Origin: Rhizobium rhododendri
GTDB taxonomy: Bacteria; Pseudomonadota; Alphaproteobacteria; Rhizobiales; Rhizobiaceae
Reading direction: 5' to 3'
Length of the DNA: 64,000 bases
Assembly: GCF_007000325.2 (NCBI RefSeq)
Contig: NZ_CP117267.1
Coordinates: forward strand, 3,053,001 to 3,117,000
Part shown: positions 51,298 to 61,100 of the stretch, one piece after another
Layout of the letters: every line of letters starts with the position of its first letter
Position numbering within the stretch: the first letter of the stretch is position 1
Notes under the pieces: generated by a model
Seen by the model: only the letters and a program-made list of their open reading frames with translations
Database searches by the model: none
What the model was told of the DNA's origin: nothing
Position numbers and translations under genes: made by a program

Positions 51298-51650
51298 AAA
51301 TACCCCCTGGCGCCCGGGTGCGGCAGCCGCGCCGCCATCGTCAGGCGCGGTAACAACACTTAGCCCATGCAATTAACCCCCTCATTTTTGCAGGAAATGC
51401 GGGAGGCGTCACCCGCGAATTTTCGCGTATCGATCAAAGGTAAGTCATGCCGGGCGAGAGGGCCTGCAAAACAGCAAGACTGACCGAATGGAGGGACCTC
51501 GGAGAACCGGTTTATCGCTGGTCGCGGAGTGGTCCAAAGCGACGAAAATGGTGCCGATAACGCCTTGTCAGGATTCGTTAATCGCCGGTTCAGGTAGCAA
51601 ATCGTAAAGCTCACAACATCGGAATTCGCAGATGCACAAGAGGTATCGAC
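51298..51650. other. Divergent promoter region of expR and ndvA
   Basis: 353 bp with no gene. Two small dyads, GCGGG-N8-CCCGC and GCGAA-TT-TTCGC, lie next to each other near 51405-51430. No clear -35/-10 or known operator was identified. In S. meliloti an insertion element in expR, not here, disrupted the locus in some strains; no such element is present. Confidence 0.4.
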
Positions 51651-53420
51651 GTGTCGCTTTTAAGAGTTTACGCAAGAGCTTTGCAATATCTTGCCGCCTA
51701 CCGGCTCCGCGTTTCTTTTGTCGTGCTCGCAAACATCGTGCTTGCCGCAATCACCATCGTTGAGCCAATCCTGTTCGGCAAGATCATCGATGCAATGTCT
51801 TCCAAGGCACCGGTTCAGCCGATCCTCATCATGTGGGGCGCCTTCGCCGTATTCAACACGATCGCCTTCGTGGTGGTCGCGCGTGAAGCCGACCGCCTGG
51901 CGCACGGCCGCCGCGCCACGCTGCTGACCGAAGCTTTTGGTCGCATCATTTCCATGCCGCTGTCGTGGCACAGCAAGCACGGCACGTCCGCTGCCCTGCA
52001 CACCCTGCTGCGTGCCTGCGAAACGCTGTTCGGCCTGTGGCTGGAATTCATGCGCAACCACCTGTCGACGGTCGTCGCACTGGCTCTGCTCATCCCGACC
52101 GCGATCTCGATGGACATCCGTCTTTCTGCAGTGCTCGGCGTGCTCGGCGTTGCATATTGGCTGATCGGCCGTGTCGTCATGAGCCGCACCAAGGATGGTC
52201 AGGCTTCTGTCGAAGATCACTATCACACGGTATTTTCGCATGTCAGCGACTCGATCAGCAACGTCTCCGTGCTGCACAGCTACAACCGCATCGAAGCTGA
52301 AACCCGTTCGCTGAAGGCATTTGCCGACCGTCTGCTGGCTGCCCAGTATCCTGTTCTCGACTGGTGGGCACTTGCCAGCGCCCTGAACCGCATGGCCTCG
52401 ACCATTGCCATGATGATCATCCTGATCATCGGCACCACCCTGGTCCAGGCCGGTAGCCTGCGCGTCGGCGACGTCATTGCCTTCATCGGCTTTGCCAACC
52501 TCTTGATCGGCCGTCTCGACCAGATGCGCATGTTCGCCACGCAGATCTTCGAAGCCCGTGCCAAGCTGGTCGACTTCTACGCCCTGGAAGACTCCGTCCG
52601 TGAGCGTGAAGAAGCAGCAGGCCTGGCCGAGATCAAGGACGTCAAGGGTGATGTCGAGTTCCGCAACGTCTCGTTCGGCTTCGGTGGCGAAAGCTCGCAG
52701 GGCCTGCACGACGTCAACTTCACGGTAAAGGCTGGCCAGACGGTTGCAATCGTCGGCCCAACCGGCGCCGGCAAGACGACGCTCGTCAACCTGCTCCAGC
52801 GCGTCTTCGACCCACAGGTCGGCCAGATCCTCGTCGACGGCACGGATATCTCCAAGGTCACCCGCAAGTCGCTGCGCCGCAGCATTGCGACGGTCTTCCA
52901 GGATGCCGGTCTGCTGAACCGCTCGATCAGCGACAACATTCGCCTGGGCCGTGAAGATGCGACGATCGAGCAAGTCATGGAAGCCGCCAATGCTGCTGCT
53001 GCCGCCGACTTCATCGAGACACGCGACGACGGCTACGACACCCGGGTGGGCGAACGCGGCAACAAGCTCTCCGGCGGCGAACGCCAGCGGATTGCCATCG
53101 CCCGCGCCATCCTCAAGGACGCACCTATCCTGGTCCTCGACGAAGCCACCAGCGCGCTGGATGTTGAAACAGAAAACCGCGTCAAGGCGGCCATCGACAA
53201 CCTGCGCCAGAACCGCACGACGTTCATCATCGCCCACCGCCTTTCGACGGTCCGCGAAGCCGATATCGTCCTCTTCCTGGAAAATGGCCGGGTCGTGGAA
53301 AATGGCAGCTTCGACGATCTGAGCAAGAGCAACGGCCGCTTCGCAGCCCTGCTGCGGGCCAGCGGCATCCTCACGGACGAAGAAGTCCGCAAGGCACACA
53401 CCACCCACGAAGCCGCCTAA
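51651..53420 (+). CDS. ndvA: Cyclic beta-1,2-glucan ABC exporter NdvA
   Basis: A 589-residue half-size exporter: six-helix membrane domain (about 1-310), then one ATPase domain. Walker A GPTGAGKTT begins at 369, signature LSGGERQR near 480, Walker B ILVLDEATSALD near 500. AHGRRATLLTEAFGRIISMPLSWHSKHGTSAALHTLLRACE is typical of NdvA/ChvA. It moves cyclic beta-1,2-glucans made by NdvB to the periplasm, which matters for osmotic adaptation and plant infection. Start is a GTG (51651) preceded by AGAGGT. Monocistronic, with a strong terminator. Confidence 0.97.
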   Translation: MSLLRVYARALQYLAAYRLRVSFVVLANIVLAAITIVEPILFGKIIDAMSSKAPVQPILIMWGAFAVFNTIAFVVVAREADRLAHGRRATLLTEAFGRIISMPLSWHSKHGTSAALHTLLRACETLFGLWLEFMRNHLSTVVALALLIPTAISMDIRLSAVLGVLGVAYWLIGRVVMSRTKDGQASVEDHYHTVFSHVSDSISNVSVLHSYNRIEAETRSLKAFADRLLAAQYPVLDWWALASALNRMASTIAMMIILIIGTTLVQAGSLRVGDVIAFIGFANLLIGRLDQMRMFATQIFEARAKLVDFYALEDSVREREEAAGLAEIKDVKGDVEFRNVSFGFGGESSQGLHDVNFTVKAGQTVAIVGPTGAGKTTLVNLLQRVFDPQVGQILVDGTDISKVTRKSLRRSIATVFQDAGLLNRSISDNIRLGREDATIEQVMEAANAAAAADFIETRDDGYDTRVGERGNKLSGGERQRIAIARAILKDAPILVLDEATSALDVETENRVKAAIDNLRQNRTTFIIAHRLSTVREADIVLFLENGRVVENGSFDDLSKSNGRFAALLRASGILTDEEVRKAHTTHEAA

Positions 53421-53443
53421 GGGCTTAACATCATACAAAATCG

Positions 53444-53480
53444 AAAAGGCCGGAAGGATGATCTTCTTCCGGCCTTTTTT
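53444..53480 (+). terminator. Rho-independent terminator of ndvA
   Basis: AAAGGCCGGAAG and CTTCCGGCCTTT pair as a long stem, followed by TTT. It begins about 25 bp after the ndvA stop and lies in front of the converging LLM gene end. Confidence 0.92.
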
Positions 53481-53497
53481 GTATATCGGTTTGCTGA

Positions 53498-54862
53498 TTA
53501 CAGGCTTCGAAAAGACGCCCCCGCGTGCCGCGATGGAAGGCGGTTGCCCTCGCCGAACAGCCTGTTTCGCAACGATCCTTCCGCGTATTCCGTCTTGTAG
53601 ATGCCGCGATCCTGCAGCGCCGGCACCACGTATTCGATGAAATCCTCGTAGCTCTCCGGCATCACCGTCCGCGTCAGGTTGAAGCCGTCGATCTCACCTT
53701 CGACGATCCAGTCCTGGAGTTCGTCGGCAACCTCCGATCCATCACCGACGATGGTCGGATAGCGTCCGCCAATTGTCATTTCAGCGAGCAACTGCCGTCT
53801 CGTCCAGCCGCGTTGCTGGGCAACCTGCGCCGCAGATTGGCTGGCATTGGACGGGCCGCCATAGGCAATGTTTTCATCCAGCCCATAGCGGGAAAAATCG
53901 ATGCCGGTGCTTGCCGAAAAATGCGCCAGACCGGCCTCCGGGTTGGCATAGCGCAGATAGTCCGCATATTTTTCCTGAGCCGCCTTTGATGTGCGTTCGG
54001 CAACGACCGTGATGCCGACAAGGATCTTGATGTCGTTGGCGCGTCGCCCGGCTGCCACCAGTTCCTCTCGCAGCAGGCGCGACGTCTTGCGTGCAGCCGC
54101 CTTGTCGGTCGCGGTGATGAAAACGCATTCGGCATGACGGATCGCAAATTGCCGCCCTCGCCCCGACGTCCCTGCCTGGTAGATGACAGGCGTCCGCTGG
54201 ATCGACGGCTCGCTGAGATGATAGCCGCTCATCTGGTAAAAAGGCCCGGCGTGGCTGACGGCATGCACTTTTGACGGATCGGCGTAGATGCGGGCTTCGC
54301 GGTCTGCCCGGACTGCGTCGTCGGCCCAGCTGCCTTCCCAGAGCTTGTAGAGTACCTCGAGGTAGTCGTCCGCGCTGTCGTAGCGTGAGTCGTGAGCTGC
54401 TTGAGCGTCCTGGCCGAGCGCCCGCGCAGCGCTGTCGAGATAACCGGTGACGATATTCCAGCCGATCCGCCCGCCGGTGAGATGGTCGAGCGTCGACATA
54501 CGGCGCGCGAAAAGATAGGGCGCCTCGGCATTGACGTTGACCGTCACCCCGAACCCCAGATTCCTGGTGACCGCAGCCATGCCGGATATCAGCAGCGAAG
54601 GATCGTTGAGCGGCAACTGGATCGCTTCGCGCAGCGTCAGGTCCACAGAGCTATCGTAGACGTCATAGACGCCAAGGATATCGGCCAGGAAGACCCCATC
54701 GAACAGGCCGCGCTCCAGGGTCTTGGCGAGCGATGTCCAATGGTCCAACGTCTTATACTCGACGGACCGGTCGCGCGGATGGGTCCACAGGCCATGGTTG
54801 ATATGACCCACCGAGTTCATGGTGAAGGCATTGAGGACGATATGCTTTTTTCCAGTCGTCAT
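53498..54862 (-). CDS. LLM-class flavin-dependent monooxygenase (NtaA/SnaA/DszA-like)
   Basis: A 454-residue luciferase-like monooxygenase using reduced FMN. Typical stretches are HIVLNAFTMNSVGHINHGLW, DYRS-like RSVEYKTLDHWTSLAKTLERGLFDGVFLAD, RMSTLDHLTGGRIGWNIVTGYLDSAA and QRTPVIYQAGTSGRGRQFAI. The family cleaves C-S or C-N bonds in compounds such as nitrilotriacetate or organosulfur molecules. No flavin reductase is adjacent. A GntR (FCD) regulator lies divergently 315 bp away and probably controls it. Substrate unknown. Confidence 0.93.
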   Translation of the reverse strand: MTTGKKHIVLNAFTMNSVGHINHGLWTHPRDRSVEYKTLDHWTSLAKTLERGLFDGVFLADILGVYDVYDSSVDLTLREAIQLPLNDPSLLISGMAAVTRNLGFGVTVNVNAEAPYLFARRMSTLDHLTGGRIGWNIVTGYLDSAARALGQDAQAAHDSRYDSADDYLEVLYKLWEGSWADDAVRADREARIYADPSKVHAVSHAGPFYQMSGYHLSEPSIQRTPVIYQAGTSGRGRQFAIRHAECVFITATDKAAARKTSRLLREELVAAGRRANDIKILVGITVVAERTSKAAQEKYADYLRYANPEAGLAHFSASTGIDFSRYGLDENIAYGGPSNASQSAAQVAQQRGWTRRQLLAEMTIGGRYPTIVGDGSEVADELQDWIVEGEIDGFNLTRTVMPESYEDFIEYVVPALQDRGIYKTEYAEGSLRNRLFGEGNRLPSRHAGASFRSL

Positions 54863-55177
54863 CGATAAGCCACCAGTCCCTTTTGCTGAACAATTTCAGA
54901 CCCCATGACATCCCTCCGCGTAACGAACACAGCTGCCGTATGGCGCCGCTGCGCGATCATAGGGTCGATGACAGCCCCGACAAAGGGGGGCGTTCTCTCC
55001 AACATGCTTCCTGTGAAAAATTCGACCCAGTTTTCGTGCAACCGAGAAATTCTCGAAGTGCCGCTCGCCACGCCGCAGCAGTAACGAAATCACGCATGAT
55101 CAGTGGACGCAATTGGCATTGCAATCAGTTGCCCGCTATATGTCGCTCCAGACCCTGAACATAAAATCGAGGCCTTG
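54863..55177. other. Divergent promoter region, LLM monooxygenase / GntR regulator
   Basis: 315 bp without a convincing gene. The palindrome ATTGCAAT lies near 55128-55135, within a larger AT-rich stretch about 45 bp before the regulator's start, and could be an operator. Assignment is speculative. Confidence 0.35.
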
Positions 55178-55897
55178 ATGGCAAAGACCGAGACAGACGA
55201 CAGCGAGGAAACGACGCGCGTGCGCGGTTCCGGCACGCAGAGCGTCTATGCCGCGCTGCGCGGTGAAATTCTAGCCATGGTGCTGGCTCCCGGCAGTCCG
55301 CTTGATGAGGTACGATTGTCCGAGCGCTTCAAGATGTCGCGCACACCCATCCGCGAAGCGCTTCTGCGCCTGGCAGCCGATGGCTTTGTTACGACGCTGC
55401 CGAACCGTAACACCATCGTCGCCACCATAGATTTTGCAACGCTGCCGACATATTTCGAAGCACTGGCGCTGATGTACCGCGTCACCACCCGTGGGGCTGC
55501 GCTGCGTGGCAAACCTGCAGCCATGGCGAAAATCCGTGCCCATCAGCAGCAGTTCGCCGCTGCCGTCGAGGCGCGCGATGCCTTTGCGATGATTGAGGCC
55601 AATCGGGAATTTCACGTAGCGATCGCCGAACTCGGCGGAAATGCCTACTATACCAATTTCTTTGCCCGGCTGCTCGACGAGGGCCGGCGCATCCTCAGGC
55701 TCTATTATTCCACCTTCGACGATCGTCTGCCCCGCCAGTATGTCGATGAGCACGAGGAGATGATTGCCGCCATCGAGACGGGCGATGTCGAGCGCGCCGA
55801 CAGGCTGGCCATCGATCACGCCGCCCAGATCGTTCGCCAGATACAGGATTACGTCGCGCGCCACCTGCAGGAGCCGATCGATCTAAAGATCGGTTGA
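55178..55897 (+). CDS. GntR-family regulator, FadR/FCD subfamily
   Basis: A 239-residue regulator. Winged helix at about 20-85 (LSERFKMSRTPIREALLRLAADGFVTTLPNRNTIVA) followed by an all-helical FCD ligand domain (FHVAIAELGGNAYYTNFFARLLDEG, and the His-containing DEHEEMIAAIETGDVERADRLAIDHA). Metal-binding His/Asp of FCD proteins appear present. ATG at 55178 with GAGG upstream; a frame 25 codons longer adds non-family residues. Probably regulates the divergent monooxygenase gene; ligand unknown. Confidence 0.9.
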   Translation: MAKTETDDSEETTRVRGSGTQSVYAALRGEILAMVLAPGSPLDEVRLSERFKMSRTPIREALLRLAADGFVTTLPNRNTIVATIDFATLPTYFEALALMYRVTTRGAALRGKPAAMAKIRAHQQQFAAAVEARDAFAMIEANREFHVAIAELGGNAYYTNFFARLLDEGRRILRLYYSTFDDRLPRQYVDEHEEMIAAIETGDVERADRLAIDHAAQIVRQIQDYVARHLQEPIDLKIG

Positions 55898-56203
55898 TGG
55901 GGCAAACTTTGAATTGGGGAAGCTTTTAGGGACGGCCACGTCGTTTCGCAGCAGCAGGAGAGACGTCAATCTACCCGCCCGATCCTACCCTAAAGCTGAT
56001 AGCGATCGCGCCCTGCCCTTTCGGACGGGTGGCTTTTGGCAGATTTTTCGCGGCAGCGATATGGCAAATCGCAGCTCTGCTAAAATGTGGAGTTTTTTTC
56101 AAAAGCATATACAAACCGAACAGAGGTGACGCCGCTTGCGTTCGATAGCGGCACGAGCATCGGTCGCGCATGGCGATCGCTGCACTGCGGACCGGGGATT
56201 GTA
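55898..56203. other. Intergenic region upstream of hutC
   Basis: 306 bp with no clear gene. A motif CATATACAA lies near 56105, resembling half of known HutC operators (TTGTATATACAA-like), but a full palindrome was not found. Earlier starts of the hutC frame fall here (GTG at 56087) but lack a good ribosome binding site. Confidence 0.35.
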
Positions 56204-56917
56204 TTGAAGTCCATCCATCAGAGCATTTACGACGACATCGAAACCAAGATCATGGACGGCACCTGGCAGCCGGGCCAGCGCATCCCGTTCGAACACGAGC
56301 TGGAACGGGAGTACGGTTGCTCGCGGATGACCGTCAACAAGGCGCTTACGGCACTTGCCGACCGCGGCATGATCCTGCGCAAGCGCCGCGCCGGCTCCTT
56401 CGTCGCACCGCCGCAGATCGACCGGACCGTCATGGAAATCCAGGATATCGGCGCGGATGCCCGGACTGCCGGGCACGACTACACATTTCGGATCCTGTCC
56501 AGCAAGATCGAGCGCCTTGGCCCGTCGGAGGCCCTGAAACTCTGCGAGGAGGCCGGCAAGGAACTGTTGCGCCTCACCTGCCTTCACATCGTTGATCACA
56601 AGCCGCATGCTATCGAGCATCGGGTCATCATGCTGGACACTGTGCCGCGCGCGCGCTTCGAAACCTTCGAGACCAAACCGCCCGGCAGCTGGCTGCTTGA
56701 ACAGGTCCCATGGTCGGAGGCCCGGCACGTCATCCGGGCAGTTGCGGCCGACAGCAGCACGGCAAAAACCCTCGATATGCAGAAGGGAGAGCCCTGCCTC
56801 GTGCTGTCCCGCCAGACCTGGCAGAGCGGCCGCACCGTGACGTTTGCTGAAATCATTCATCCCGGCGACCGCTATCAGTTCGCAGGTGTCTTCCGCCCCT
56901 TGAGTGCAACGGCGTGA
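56204..56917 (+). CDS. hutC: HutC-like GntR-family regulator
   Basis: About 237 residues: GntR winged helix (LEREYGCSRMTVNKALTALADRGMILRKRRAGSFV) plus UTRA effector domain. PGDRYQFAGVF at the C-terminus is typical of HutC, which represses histidine-utilisation genes and responds to urocanate. Start is uncertain: the TTG at 56204 follows GGGG and gives KSIHQSIYDDIE, a normal family N-terminus; a GTG at 56087 would add 39 residues. Followed 52 bp later by hutD, which supports the hut assignment. Confidence 0.85.
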   Translation: MKSIHQSIYDDIETKIMDGTWQPGQRIPFEHELEREYGCSRMTVNKALTALADRGMILRKRRAGSFVAPPQIDRTVMEIQDIGADARTAGHDYTFRILSSKIERLGPSEALKLCEEAGKELLRLTCLHIVDHKPHAIEHRVIMLDTVPRARFETFETKPPGSWLLEQVPWSEARHVIRAVAADSSTAKTLDMQKGEPCLVLSRQTWQSGRTVTFAEIIHPGDRYQFAGVFRPLSATA

Positions 56918-56969
56918 GCACCGTACAATCTTATAGACATTAGCCGATGAACAGAACCATGGGGTCAGC

Positions 56970-57533
56970 ATGACCGTCCTTCGTCTCAGCGACTACAAGC
57001 GGATGCCCTGGAAAAACGGCGGCGGGGAAACGCTGGAAATCGCGGTCTTTGCATCGGCTGTGCCGAACGCCGATTTCGACTGGCGGATCAGCATGGCAAC
57101 CGTCGCCTCCGACGGTCCTTTCTCACGCTTTCCGGCGATAGACCGCATCCTCACGGTTATCCACGGCGATGCCATTGAGCTTGCGGTCGAGGGCCGCGCG
57201 CCGGCGATGCTCGACCAAAACACCGCGCCCTATGGTTTTCCGGGCGACACTGTGACCTCCGGGCGCCTGCGGGATGGCCCGATCGCCGATCTGAATGTGA
57301 TGGCGAGACGCGGTATTGCTCATTCTGTCAAAAGGATCGAGGCCTCCGACCTGCCGCAATCGGAAGCAATGTCCCAGACCTCGTTTCTGTTTGCGCTGGC
57401 GCCGATGGCATTCCGCATAGGTTCGCAAGAGATCGCGCTGCTGCAACACGACACAGTGGATCTCTCGGGCGCAAGGATGACGGATATTGTCGTCGAGACA
57501 TCCGGTAAAGGCCTGCTCATCGCCATAGGCTAG
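56970..57533 (+). CDS. hutD: HutD/Ves-family protein
   Basis: A 187-residue cupin-like protein. MPWKNGGGETLEIAVF near the N-terminus and FDWRISMATVASDGPFSRFPAIDRILTVIHGD are the HutD/Ves hallmark. HutD is thought to limit the upper level of hut expression by binding formylglutamate; this is not proven here. It follows hutC. The catabolic genes hutU, hutH and hutG are not within the window. Confidence 0.9.
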   Translation: MTVLRLSDYKRMPWKNGGGETLEIAVFASAVPNADFDWRISMATVASDGPFSRFPAIDRILTVIHGDAIELAVEGRAPAMLDQNTAPYGFPGDTVTSGRLRDGPIADLNVMARRGIAHSVKRIEASDLPQSEAMSQTSFLFALAPMAFRIGSQEIALLQHDTVDLSGARMTDIVVETSGKGLLIAIG

Positions 57534-57548
57534 GGGAATTCGAGCGCA

Positions 57549-58019
57549 TCAGATGCCGCTCTCTTTGATCGCCTGCATCACCACGAAGGTCGATGTACTC
57601 GCGACATGCGGCAGACTTGAAATCTTCTCGCCGAGCACCTGCCGGTATTTCCTGACGTCCGATGTACGGACCTTCAGCAGATAGTCGAACTGGCCGGCAA
57701 TCATATGGCACTCCTCGACTTCCTTGATCTTCGCGACCCGGCTGTTGAATTCCTCCAGCGCCTTCTCGCGCGTATCGGACAGCTTCACCTCGGCGAAGGC
57801 GATGTGATCGAGGCCGAGTTTTTGCGGATCGAGCCTGGCATGGAAGCCAAGAATATAGCCGTCTTCCATCAGCCGTTTCAGTCGCACTTGGCAGGGTGTT
57901 TTGGAAAGACCTACCCTTTTCGACAGGTCCGTAATGGTCATCCGCCCGTCTTCGACAAGCGCATCCATGATTTTTCGGTCGAAATGATCAATTTCACCAC
58001 CACTGGTCTCATTAGGCAT
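57549..58019 (-). CDS. putR: Lrp/AsnC-family regulator PutR
   Basis: A 156-residue Lrp-type protein: HTH about 10-60 (LVEDGRMTITDLSKRVGLSKTPCQVRLKRLMEDGYI), then RAM ligand domain (HMIAGQFDYLLKVRTSDVRKYRQVLGEKI). It is divergent from putA, the arrangement of PutR in Agrobacterium and relatives, where it activates putA in the presence of proline. The ATG at 58019 has GGTGAAA upstream; one four codons earlier (58031) lacks a ribosome binding site. Function by family and position. Confidence 0.88.
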   Translation of the reverse strand: MPNETSGGEIDHFDRKIMDALVEDGRMTITDLSKRVGLSKTPCQVRLKRLMEDGYILGFHARLDPQKLGLDHIAFAEVKLSDTREKALEEFNSRVAKIKEVEECHMIAGQFDYLLKVRTSDVRKYRQVLGEKISSLPHVASTSTFVVMQAIKESGI

Positions 58020-58113
58020 CGATTTCACCATAAAATTACAAATAATCAGAGAAACTGCAATATCGTGGGCGACTATAAGGGCAGATCGACTTCGGCCACA
58101 ATGCTATAAACGA

Positions 58114-58123
58114 TTCACGTGAA
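58114..58123. promoter_or_regulatory. Palindrome TTCACGTGAA between putR and putA
   Basis: A perfect 10-bp palindrome 19 bp before the putA start. Lrp-type regulators bind dyads in this position; a PutR operator is possible but unproven. Confidence 0.35.
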
Positions 58124-58141
58124 ATCACGCATTTGGCAGGG

Positions 58142-61100
58142 ATGACCGCGATGCAGACAGCCGTTCCCGAGAAGACCGTCGAAACCGCTGGCAGCATGCC
58201 GATATTCGCGGATTTCGCCCCACCCATTTCTCCACCCACACCCCTGCGCCGGGCGATTACAGCGGCCTATCGCATTCCGGAAATGGAATGTGTACCGCGA
58301 CTGGTGGAAGCGGCAACTCTGCCCGAAGATATCCGCACTACCGCTAGACAGACCGCTACTAAGCTGATCGTCGCCCTGCGCGCCAAGCATAAAGGCTCCG
58401 GCGTCGAGGGCCTGGTGCATGAATATTCGCTCTCCAGCCAGGAGGGCGTGGCTCTCATGTGCCTTGCCGAGGCGCTGCTGCGTATTCCGGATACTGCCAC
58501 GCGTGACGCACTGATCCGCGACAAGATCGCCAATGGCGACTGGCGCTCGCACATCGGCGGTGGTCGCTCGCTCTTCGTCAATGCCGCCACCTGGGGCCTC
58601 GTCGTCACCGGCAAGCTGACGTCCACCGTCAACGATCCCGGCCTGTCTGCGGCGCTGACGCGGCTGATCGCCCGGGCCGGCGAACCGGTTATCCGCCGCG
58701 GCGTCGACATGGCCATGCGGATGATGGGCGAGCAGTTCGTCACCGGCGAAACCATCGACGAGGCGCTGCGCCGCTCGCGTGCGCTGGAAGCCAGAGGTTT
58801 CGGCTATTCCTACGACATGCTGGGAGAAGCCGCGACGACGGCAGCCGATGCGAAACGCTATTTTGCCGACTACGAGAATGCCATCCATGCCATCGGCAAG
58901 GCATCCGCCGGCCGCGGCATTTATAGCGGCCCGGGCATCTCCATAAAGCTGTCAGCCCTGCACCCGCGCTATTCGCGCGCCCAGAGCACTCGCGTCATGA
59001 CCGAACTGCTGCCGGCCGTCAAAAAGCTCGCTCTCATTGCAAAAGGCTACGATATCGGCCTCAACATTGACGCGGAGGAGGCCGATCGCCTCGAACTGTC
59101 GCTCGACCTGCTCGAAGCCCTGCGCCTCGATCCCGATCTATCCGGCTGGAACGGCATGGGCTTCGTCGTCCAGGCCTATGGCAAACGCTGCCCCGCTGTG
59201 CTCGATTTCATCATCGATCTCGCAGAGCGGGCCAAGCACCGCATCATGGTTCGTCTCGTCAAGGGTGCCTACTGGGATGCCGAAATCAAGCGCGCGCAGG
59301 TCGACGGTCTTGCTGATTTCCCGGTCTATACCCGCAAGATCTACACAGACGTCTCCTATATCGCCTGCGCGAAAAAGCTGCTGGCATCGAAAGACTGCGT
59401 GTTTCCACAGTTCGCTACCCATAATGCCCAGACACTGGCAACGATCCACGCCATGGCCGGATCCGCCTTCAAGGTCGGCGACTATGAGTTCCAGTGCCTG
59501 CATGGCATGGGAGAGCCGCTCTATGACGAGGTCGTCGGCAGCAGCAATCTCGACCGGCCGTGCCGCATCTACGCTCCTGTCGGCACTCATGAAACACTGC
59601 TCGCCTACCTCGTCCGGCGGCTGCTCGAAAACGGCGCCAATTCCTCCTTCGTCAACCGAATCGCCGATCCGGCCATTTCCATCGACGAACTGACGGCCGA
59701 TCCCGTCGAAATCGTCCGCGCAATGCCAACAGTCGGCGCCCGTCATGAGCAGATCAAGCGCCCTGCCGATCTCTACGGCGAACGTCGCAACTCCGCCGGG
59801 CTCGATCTCTCAGACGAAACCACGTTGTCCGAATTGTCGAGCGTGCTGCGCGAAGGCACGAAAGTCGAATGGACCGCAGTTCCGCCGCGCGACAACGGCA
59901 ATCCCGCTTTGCCGGTCCGCAACCCCGCCGACATCAACGACATCGTCGGCACCGTCACAGAGGCGACCGACGCGGACGTAAAGCAGGCCGTCGCTCTCTC
60001 CACTGCCGCCACCGCATCCTGGAGCGCCACGCCAACGGCCGAACGTGCCGCGTGCCTGTTACGCGCCGCCGACCTGCTGCAGCAGCGGATGCCGGACCTT
60101 TTGGGACTGATCATGCGCGAGGCCGGCAAATCCCTGCCGAACGCCATCGGTGAAGTGCGGGAAGCGATCGATTTCCTGCGGTATTACGCCGAGCAGGCCA
60201 ACCGCACCCTAGGCCTTGCGCACCACGCGCTGGGCCCCATTGTCTGCATCAGCCCGTGGAATTTTCCATTGGCGATTTTTGCCGGTCAGATTGCAGCGGC
60301 CCTGGTGGGGGGTAATCCGGTGCTGGCAAAGCCTGCCGAAGAGACGCCGCTCATTGCCGCCGAAGCGGTGCGTATCCTGCATCAGGCAGGCATTCCGGCA
60401 GATGCCCTGCAATTGCTGCCCGGCGATGGCAGGGTCGGTGCCGCATTGGTTGGAGACGACGCTATTGCCGGCGTCATGTTCACCGGCTCGACGGATGTCG
60501 CCCGGCTGATCCAGGCTGAGCTCGCAAACCGCCTCTCGGAGAATGGCAAGCCAATTCCTTTTATCGCCGAAACAGGCGGTCAGAACGCCATGATCGTCGA
60601 CAGTTCGGCCCTTGCCGAACAGGTGGTCGCCGACGTCATCGCTTCAGCCTTCGACAGCGCCGGCCAGCGCTGCTCGGCGTTGCGCGTCCTCTGCCTGCAG
60701 GATGAGGTGGCTGACCGCGTGCTCGACATGCTGAAAGGCGCCCTCAACGAACTCGTCATCGGCCGCACCGACAGCCTGGCTGTCGACATCGGTCCGGTGA
60801 TCACGGCCGAAGCAAAAAGCAATATCGAAAAGCATATCGACGCCATGCGCGACATCGGCGCCAACGTCGAGCAGCTCGCCCTGACAGCAGAAACCGCAAA
60901 CGGCACGTTCGTTCCGCCGACGATCATCCAACTCCGCCAGTTGTCGGACCTGAAGCAGGAGGTCTTCGGCCCCGTACTGCACGTGCTGCGCTATCGGCGC
61001 GACGATCTCGACCGGCTGATCGACGATATCAACGCCACAGGCTACGGCCTGACTTTTGGCCTGCACACGCGACTGGACGAAACCATCGCCCATGTGACAA

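Noticed and set aside
51660..53438. 592-codon frame on the minus strand
   Set aside because: Fully antisense to ndvA, whose ABC motifs are complete; no recognisable protein features.
54863..55177. Possible tRNA or small RNA in divergent gaps
   Set aside because: No cloverleaf, anticodon arm or terminator-bounded structured segment could be identified here or in other gaps.
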